From contig DATAYF010000384.1 of the NCBI GenBank assembly GCA_036272735.1, positions 1-16,972 on the forward strand: a stretch of DNA of 16,972 bases, in the 5' to 3' direction. The stretch is from DATAYF01 sp036272735 (GTDB lineage: Bacteria > Chloroflexota > Ktedonobacteria > Ktedonobacterales > Ktedonobacteraceae). A model generated the notes under the pieces. The model did not search any database, was not told the DNA's origin, and saw only the letters and a list, made by a program, of their open reading frames with translations. The position numbers were made by a program, and so were the translations under genes. Positions within the stretch are counted from its first letter, which is position 1; every line of letters begins with the position of its first letter. This document shows positions 12,918 through 16,972 of the stretch, one piece after another.

Positions 12918-15239
12918 ATGACACAAACAGTTGACCAGAAAACGTCATATACGTCGGTAGGCCAGGCAACACGGCGACAGGATGGACCCGATAAATTGAC
13001 CGGGCGTGCTCGCTACGCGGGGGATCTGCCATTCGTTGGCCTGTTACATGCACGTCTCGTGCTCAGCCCTTATGCACACGCGCGTATTAATGCGCTGGAT
13101 ACTTCGGCCGCCCTGGCTGTACCGGGCGTGGCGGCTGTCTACACGCACGAAAACCTTCCTATAGTCAATGAGAAAAAGTCGTCGCGCACGTTTTCGCCAT
13201 TGGCACAGGACGAGGTGTATTGGTGTGGGCACCCGGTAGCGGTTGTGCTGGCGGACAGCGAGGCGGCGGCTGAAGATGGCGTTGCCGCCGTCGATGTCGA
13301 TTATGAACCCTTGCCGGTCGTGATCGATCCGGTAGCAGCGCTTCAGCCTGGTGCGCCTATAGCTCGTAAGCGCAGCGAGAACGAAAAATCGGAGATTGCT
13401 GGTGGTGATGCGCATGCCGCTGTGGCGGCTGGTAGCAGCGAAGATGAGCACGAAAATCTCTCCGAGAACGTCAGCGACACACTGCATATGAAGATGGGCG
13501 ATAGCGAAGCAGCCTGGCGCGAAGCAGAGGTCGTAGTAGAGCATACCTACAAGACGCATCCCGTGCATCAATCGTATCTGGAACCGCAAACAATCACGGT
13601 GGCCCCCAGCGCATCGGGGCATCAGTTAACGGTCTGGCCCAGTTCGCAGGGGTTGTTCGGTGTGCGTAGCGATATCGCAGAGGCGCTAGGTTTGTCGGAG
13701 CGCCAGGTGCGCGTGGAGCCGGTACCCGTTGGTGGGGCTTTTGGTGGAAAGTTTGGCTTGTATGAGCCGCTGGCCGCAGCCGTGGCTTATGGTATTCGTC
13801 GCCCGGTACGCATGGCATATACGCGCCAGGATGATCTGCTGGCTGGGAATCCAGCTCCGCAAGCGATGATTACGCTGAAGTTAGGCGCAAAAAAAGATGG
13901 GACATTGGTGGCGATGCAGGGAAAGGCCATTCTTGACGCGGGTGCATATCCCGGTGCTTCGGCTGGCCTGGCCGGGCATATGCTTTCCAGTACGTATCGC
14001 TGTCCCAGCATCGATCTGCGCTGTTACGAAGTGCTCACTAACAAAGTCAGTGTGGGCGCGTATCGTGCTCCCAATGCGCCACAGGCCACGTTCGCGCTGG
14101 AGTCGACCGTGACTGAATTGTGCCGAGCTTTAGAAATGGACCCGCTCAAATTCCGCCAGAAGAATGGCTTCAAAGATGGCGATGCTACGGCCAGCGGTGG
14201 TGCATGGCCCAAAATAGGCTTGCTGCAATGCATCGAGAAAATAGCAGCGCATCCACTGTGGACCGGGCGTGCAGCACACCAGAATGTTCCAGCGGACCTA
14301 CAGGGTTGGAAGATTGGTACTGGCGTTGCTGTTGGTGGCTGGCCTGGTGGCACGGAGACAGCAGCGGCTGCCTGTCGCCTGGAGACGGACGGTTCCTTCA
14401 CCGTTGTGGTTGGTTCCGTTGATCTGACCGGATCTGATACTTCGCTGGCTTTGTTGGCGGCGGAGGGGTTGGGAACCGATAGTGATTCGGTCTTCGTCTC
14501 GCACGATAACACCGATACCATGCCCTATAGTGGTGGCACAGGTGGGAGTAAGACAACGTATGCGATGGGGGCGGCGGTGGTAGCCGCTGCTCGTGACGCT
14601 CGTAACCAGATTTTGTCGATTGCCAGCGATATGTTGGAAGCTTCCGTTGATGATCTGGAGCTTGGTAAAGATCGCGTCAGCGTGAAGGGTGCCCCCAGCA
14701 AGAGTGTTGAACTGAAGCAGATTGCGCACCAATCGATGCGCTTTGGTGGAAAATATGGACCTGTGCATGGCAACGGACGCTCGGCCAATGCAGTCAGTTC
14801 TCCGATGTTCGCGGCCCATCTTGCGCGGGTTGCGGTTGATCCCGAAACCGGTGAAGTGCGTGTGCTGAATTATGTGGCGGCGCAAGACGTGGGCTGTGCC
14901 ATCAATCCGGCCGCAGTTGAAGGTCAGATTCACGGCGGTGTGACGCAGGGTCTGGGCTGGGCGCTCTTCGAAGGTTTGGAGTATGACGAAAATGGGCAGT
15001 TGCTTACTTCGACGCTGATGGACTACGCCTTGCCGCATAGCGAGGATGTGCCCACCATCGAGCCTATCCTGGTTGAAGTGCCTTCCGCGCTGGGTCCTTA
15101 TGGTGCGAAAGGTGTGGGTGAGCCGCCGGTTGTGCCTGTTGCTGCCACCATTGCCAATGCCATCTATGATGCTGTTGGCGTGCGCGTGACGGAAATTCCG
15201 ATGATCCCTGAGCGTATCTTTAACGCGTTGCAGAAGTAG
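12918..15239 (+). CDS. Xanthine dehydrogenase-family molybdopterin-binding (large) subunit
   Basis: The 773-residue protein is the molybdenum-cofactor subunit of the xanthine oxidase family, which hydroxylates carbonyls or N-heterocycles. Domain start: DGPDKLTGRARYAGD (22-36). Cofactor motifs are VGGAFGGKFG (271-280), VGAYRAPNAPQATFALES (379-396), GGTGGSKTTYAMGAA (539-553) and KGVGEPPVVP, with the catalytic-base Glu735. AYRAPNAP is not the CoxL CO-dehydrogenase signature, so the substrate is something else. Residues about 150-185 are a polar, Ser/Glu-rich insert (ENEKSE, SSEDEHENLSEN). The usual partners (2Fe-2S subunit and FAD subunit) are absent on both sides. It starts at ATG 12918, 33 nt after the sulfhydrylase, probably co-transcribed; GGAG lies about 13 nt upstream. 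Confidence 0.9.
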   Translation: MTQTVDQKTSYTSVGQATRRQDGPDKLTGRARYAGDLPFVGLLHARLVLSPYAHARINALDTSAALAVPGVAAVYTHENLPIVNEKKSSRTFSPLAQDEVYWCGHPVAVVLADSEAAAEDGVAAVDVDYEPLPVVIDPVAALQPGAPIARKRSENEKSEIAGGDAHAAVAAGSSEDEHENLSENVSDTLHMKMGDSEAAWREAEVVVEHTYKTHPVHQSYLEPQTITVAPSASGHQLTVWPSSQGLFGVRSDIAEALGLSERQVRVEPVPVGGAFGGKFGLYEPLAAAVAYGIRRPVRMAYTRQDDLLAGNPAPQAMITLKLGAKKDGTLVAMQGKAILDAGAYPGASAGLAGHMLSSTYRCPSIDLRCYEVLTNKVSVGAYRAPNAPQATFALESTVTELCRALEMDPLKFRQKNGFKDGDATASGGAWPKIGLLQCIEKIAAHPLWTGRAAHQNVPADLQGWKIGTGVAVGGWPGGTETAAAACRLETDGSFTVVVGSVDLTGSDTSLALLAAEGLGTDSDSVFVSHDNTDTMPYSGGTGGSKTTYAMGAAVVAAARDARNQILSIASDMLEASVDDLELGKDRVSVKGAPSKSVELKQIAHQSMRFGGKYGPVHGNGRSANAVSSPMFAAHLARVAVDPETGEVRVLNYVAAQDVGCAINPAAVEGQIHGGVTQGLGWALFEGLEYDENGQLLTSTLMDYALPHSEDVPTIEPILVEVPSALGPYGAKGVGEPPVVPVAATIANAIYDAVGVRVTEIPMIPERIFNALQK

Positions 15240-15248
15240 TGAATTAGG

Positions 15249-15312
15249 AGCACACGAGCAAGCGAACGCCTGCTGACAATGTTGTCAGCAGGCGTTCGCC
15301 TGCTCGTGTGCT
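15249..15312 (+). terminator. Long hairpin after the molybdoenzyme gene (31-bp stem, one mismatch)
   Basis: Arms 15249-15279 and 15282-15312 pair in 30 of 31 positions around a TG centre, beginning AGCACACGAGCA and ending TGCTCGTGTGCT. It begins 10 nt after the stop at 15239. The following bases are A/T-rich (ATACTATAAATG) without a long T-run, so termination may be imperfect. It could also stabilise the 3' end. The remaining 120 nt to the next gene show only an A/T-rich leader without a confident promoter. Confidence 0.7.
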
Positions 15313-15435
15313 ATACTATAAATGTATTTTGCCATGCCGTAATTTTACAACTTCTACTATTGTATCAATGTAATTGGTTTTGTGTAGGTACGTATCGTTG
15401 TGGCAACCTTGCTCTTATTGGTAGAAGGAGCGTAG

Positions 15436-16485
15436 ATGATGGCCTCTTTTGACTACAACTTGCCAGGTGGTTCGCAAACGCCCCCCTCACAACCTCCCGC
15501 TGACGCACAACCAGAAGTGGGGATGACTCCCCCTCAAGTATTGGCACAGGACGCGGCAGATGGTCGTCGTGGAGCCGCGTGGCGTTTATTGCACTGGCTG
15601 ACGAGTAATGATCCACGCGCTATTGCGGCGGTTGAGAGCATGCAGGATGATCGTCTTGCTCATCATCTCCTGGAATTCCTCGCCTTGGGAACCTGGGCTG
15701 GTAAACCATTTGTGGCACCTAAGGACACAAACACCACACTGGCACACACACGTCTGCGTACGCTTTTCCTGGCTGGTTCAGATTCTATACGTACCGAGCA
15801 ATTATTAGTATCTTCTCTGCACGACAAGCGTGCGCCAATGCGCGCAGAGGCGGTGCATATTCTTGGAATTATGGGCAATGCCAGCACAACGTCAGCCCTG
15901 ATTGCGGCGTTGCACGACCATTCCCCGGCGGTGCGCGTGCAGGCGGCGAAAGCTCTGGGACGTATAGGTGATCCATCGGCTGTCCCTGCGCTAGTGCAAG
16001 CGCTACATGACGCAGATGAGGCGATGAGCAGCCAGATTTTTTCTGCTCTAGAGCATCTGGGCAGCAAAGCGGTGCCTGTGTTACTTGAAGAGGCGAAAAG
16101 TAGTTCCCCCTGGATTCGTTGGAACAGCTTTCGTGCGCTTAGCGCCATCGGCGATTATCGCGCGTTGCCGCTGCTGGTTGCGGCTTTGGGCGACGATGAT
16201 CGCTCGGTTGCCTGGATGTCGGCTAAGGGCCTGGTGCATTTTGGAAGAATGTGTATAGCGCCTACGTTGCGCCTGTTGATGTCCACGAATACATCTCCCT
16301 GGTTGGTCCAGACCAGCGCCTACCTCCTGCACGAGTTGTATAAACGTGATGTGAAATTAAAGCCATATCTAGAGCCGGTGGTACAGAGTATGCATGGCGT
16401 GGCCTATCAAATCGGCACGCCGCTGGCTGCTCAAGATGCGCTTACGCGGCTCACCCAATCGGGATTGCTGGCGATTCCATCGTAG
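15436..16485 (+). CDS. HEAT-repeat (PBS-lyase type) protein
   Basis: The 349-residue protein starts at ATG 15436 (or 15439) with AAGGAG about 9 nt upstream. Residues 1-35 are Pro/Gln-rich and probably disordered. From about 125 onward HEAT units of about 31 residues follow, e.g. DKRAPMRAEAVHILGIMG (130-147), DHSPAVRVQAAKALGRIGD (161-179), SSSPWIRWNSFRALSAIGD (222-240) and DDDRSVAWMSAKGLVHFG (253-270). Such repeats are protein-binding scaffolds; no lyase residues or membrane segments are visible. The partner is unknown and the neighbours give no hint. It has its own leader and a strong terminator, so it is probably a single-gene unit. Confidence 0.88.
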   Translation: MMASFDYNLPGGSQTPPSQPPADAQPEVGMTPPQVLAQDAADGRRGAAWRLLHWLTSNDPRAIAAVESMQDDRLAHHLLEFLALGTWAGKPFVAPKDTNTTLAHTRLRTLFLAGSDSIRTEQLLVSSLHDKRAPMRAEAVHILGIMGNASTTSALIAALHDHSPAVRVQAAKALGRIGDPSAVPALVQALHDADEAMSSQIFSALEHLGSKAVPVLLEEAKSSSPWIRWNSFRALSAIGDYRALPLLVAALGDDDRSVAWMSAKGLVHFGRMCIAPTLRLLMSTNTSPWLVQTSAYLLHELYKRDVKLKPYLEPVVQSMHGVAYQIGTPLAAQDALTRLTQSGLLAIPS

Positions 16486-16542
16486 CATGTGTGGGAAGGT
16501 GACGCAGACATGGACGCGCATGTGTTTGCTCATTGTTACAAC

Positions 16543-16584
16543 AGAAAGAGCCGACTAAATGGGAAAGTTTAGTCGGCTCTTTCT
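16543..16584 (+). terminator. Rho-independent terminator of the HEAT-repeat gene
   Basis: A perfect 17-bp stem (AGAAAGAGCCGACTAAA at 16543-16559 with its complement at 16568-16584) encloses an 8-nt loop, TGGGAAAG. The 3' arm ends in CTCTTTCT and runs into TT, giving a U-rich tail. The A-rich 5' arm could also serve transcripts coming from the right. Confidence 0.8.
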
Positions 16585-16591
16585 TTGACAC

Positions 16592-16614
16592 TCCCCGCTA
16601 TAAATAAGCGGGGA
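16592..16614. mobile_element. IS200/IS605-type end hairpin
   Basis: TCCCCGCT (16592-16599) and AGCGGGGA (16607-16614) form an 8-bp stem with loop ATAAATA. They sit in the context TTGACAC-hairpin-TTCTTCC. This matches the look of right-end hairpins of IS200/IS605 elements and lies just past the tnpB remnant, where such an end belongs. It is assigned by recognition and has not been aligned. Confidence 0.55.
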
Positions 16615-16622
16615 TTCTTCCT

Positions 16623-16737
16623 TCATCCATCCAACTTGCCCATCACCGAAGCTCGACAATGAGTAGAGGCCACATGTCCAGAAGCGTTGCACAAACCGAA
16701 GTTCGCAGGTTCCCGTATGCCCTACGGTACCAACCAC
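16623..16737 (-). pseudogene. Eroded 3' end of a TnpB (IS200/IS605 family) gene
   Basis: On the minus strand VVGTVGHTGT (16737-16708) is a typical TnpB C-terminal stretch. After a frame change near 16712 the next frame reads CNASGHVASTH (16691-16659) and MGKLDG, ending at TGA 16623-16625. This resembles the usual ending of TnpB proteins (GTVGHTGT, then NACG-ASTH). No RuvC or zinc-finger part is present; the N-terminal 90 percent is missing. The fragment is too short and shifted to be active. Together with the end hairpin it marks an old insertion reduced to about 250 bp. Confidence 0.5.
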
Positions 16738-16796
16738 TTTTTCTTGTGATACATGAAGCCAGACCGACCGTGAGGTGGGTATTATGCCTCATCGTC

Positions 16797-16972
16797 CTAA
16801 GACGAATCTTTTTGCAATGGCTTCACTTTATACAAAAGAGCGTAAATATCTCCATGCGTGGCTATAGGTGACTTCCAGAGTGACACAAAGGCGATGAGCC
16901 GGGTAGAATTTTGCGGATCTTCCACAACCCAGCGGTCAAGCACGGGATTGTGTTCGGGCCAGGTCGTTTGTG
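16797..16972 (-). CDS. C-terminal part of an unidentified reading frame, cut by the window edge (perhaps a GNAT fragment)
   Basis: On the minus strand an open frame enters from the right edge (first full codon at 16970) and runs 57 residues to TAG at 16797-16799. It contains WPEHNPVLDRWVVEDP and LIAFVSLWKSP, then GDIYAL, which loosely recall the strands of GNAT acetyltransferases before their acetyl-CoA loop. The expected loop (RxxGxG) is absent before the stop, so the gene may be truncated by the mobile-element remnant beside it. A small hairpin, TCGTC-CTAA-GACGA (16792-16805), lies at the junction and might be the other end of that element. Identity is uncertain. Confidence 0.3.
   Translation of the reverse strand, partial: QTTWPEHNPVLDRWVVEDPQNSTRLIAFVSLWKSPIATHGDIYALLYKVKPLQKDSS

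Noticed and set aside
14298..15038. Minus-strand 246-residue frame
   Set aside because: It is a shadow of the molybdopterin subunit gene; composition is typical of antisense frames.
12918..15239. Aerobic CO dehydrogenase large subunit (CoxL)
   Set aside because: The diagnostic AYRCSFR active-site motif is absent; the sequence there is AYRAPNAP, and the CoxM and CoxS partners are missing.
16659..16871. Plus-strand 70-residue frame at the right edge
   Set aside because: It runs antisense across the TnpB remnant and the truncated frame, without ribosome site or motifs.

Overview
The window is a stretch of bacterial chromosome that looks like Chloroflexota, most probably class Ktedonobacteria. 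This is an inference. It rests on the mix of two F420-type luciferase-like oxidoreductases, a MalFG-type sugar importer without its own ATPase, a Tic20/DUF4870-like membrane protein, a HEPN/MNT module and IS200/IS605 debris in a genome of roughly balanced base composition. No rRNA, tRNA, CRISPR array or intact mobile element is visible.

Layout. Positions 1-195 are one near-perfect inverted repeat (96-bp arms, one mismatch) centred on a two-way terminator. Its right arm carries the 3' end of a minus-strand HEPN toxin gene (147-494). Its left arm carries the same 3' end on the plus strand, so a second, convergent copy probably lies beyond the left edge. The HEPN gene is broken by a TGA exactly where the catalytic Arg of the Rx4H motif belongs, while its MNT partner (491-781) is intact. 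A DUF4870-like membrane protein (961-1494) and an OmpR-type response regulator/histidine kinase pair (1573-3871) follow on the plus strand.

The middle is metabolic: an F420-type oxidoreductase (3892-4692, minus), a Gfo/Idh/MocA dehydrogenase (4872-5885, plus), and a three-gene sugar ABC importer transcribed leftward (substrate-binding lipoprotein 7847-9175, MalF 6771-7754, MalG 5908-6774). Inverted repeats that look like operators lie upstream of the importer and an intercistronic hairpin separates the lipoprotein from MalF. Sugar uptake followed by oxidoreduction by the convergent dehydrogenase is a reasonable but unproven link.

On the plus strand a small acidic protein (9544-9768) is tightly coupled to a second F420-type oxidoreductase (9774-10661). 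Then come a CoA-binding (YccU-like) protein (10721-11221), an intergenic cluster of 9-bp mini-repeats in both orientations (11239-11485), an O-acetylhomoserine sulfhydrylase-like PLP enzyme (11577-12884), and a lone molybdopterin-binding xanthine dehydrogenase-family subunit (12918-15239) without FAD or 2Fe-2S partners. A HEAT-repeat protein (15436-16485) ends at a strong terminator. The right edge holds an eroded 3' end of a TnpB gene with its IS200/IS605 end hairpin and a truncated reading frame running off the window.

The strongest candidates for a second look are the palindromic, toxin-dead HEPN/MNT locus with its phased TGCGA repeats, the mini-repeat cluster before the sulfhydrylase gene, and the small-protein/F420-oxidoreductase pair. 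I do not see a clearly new defence or biosynthetic system.
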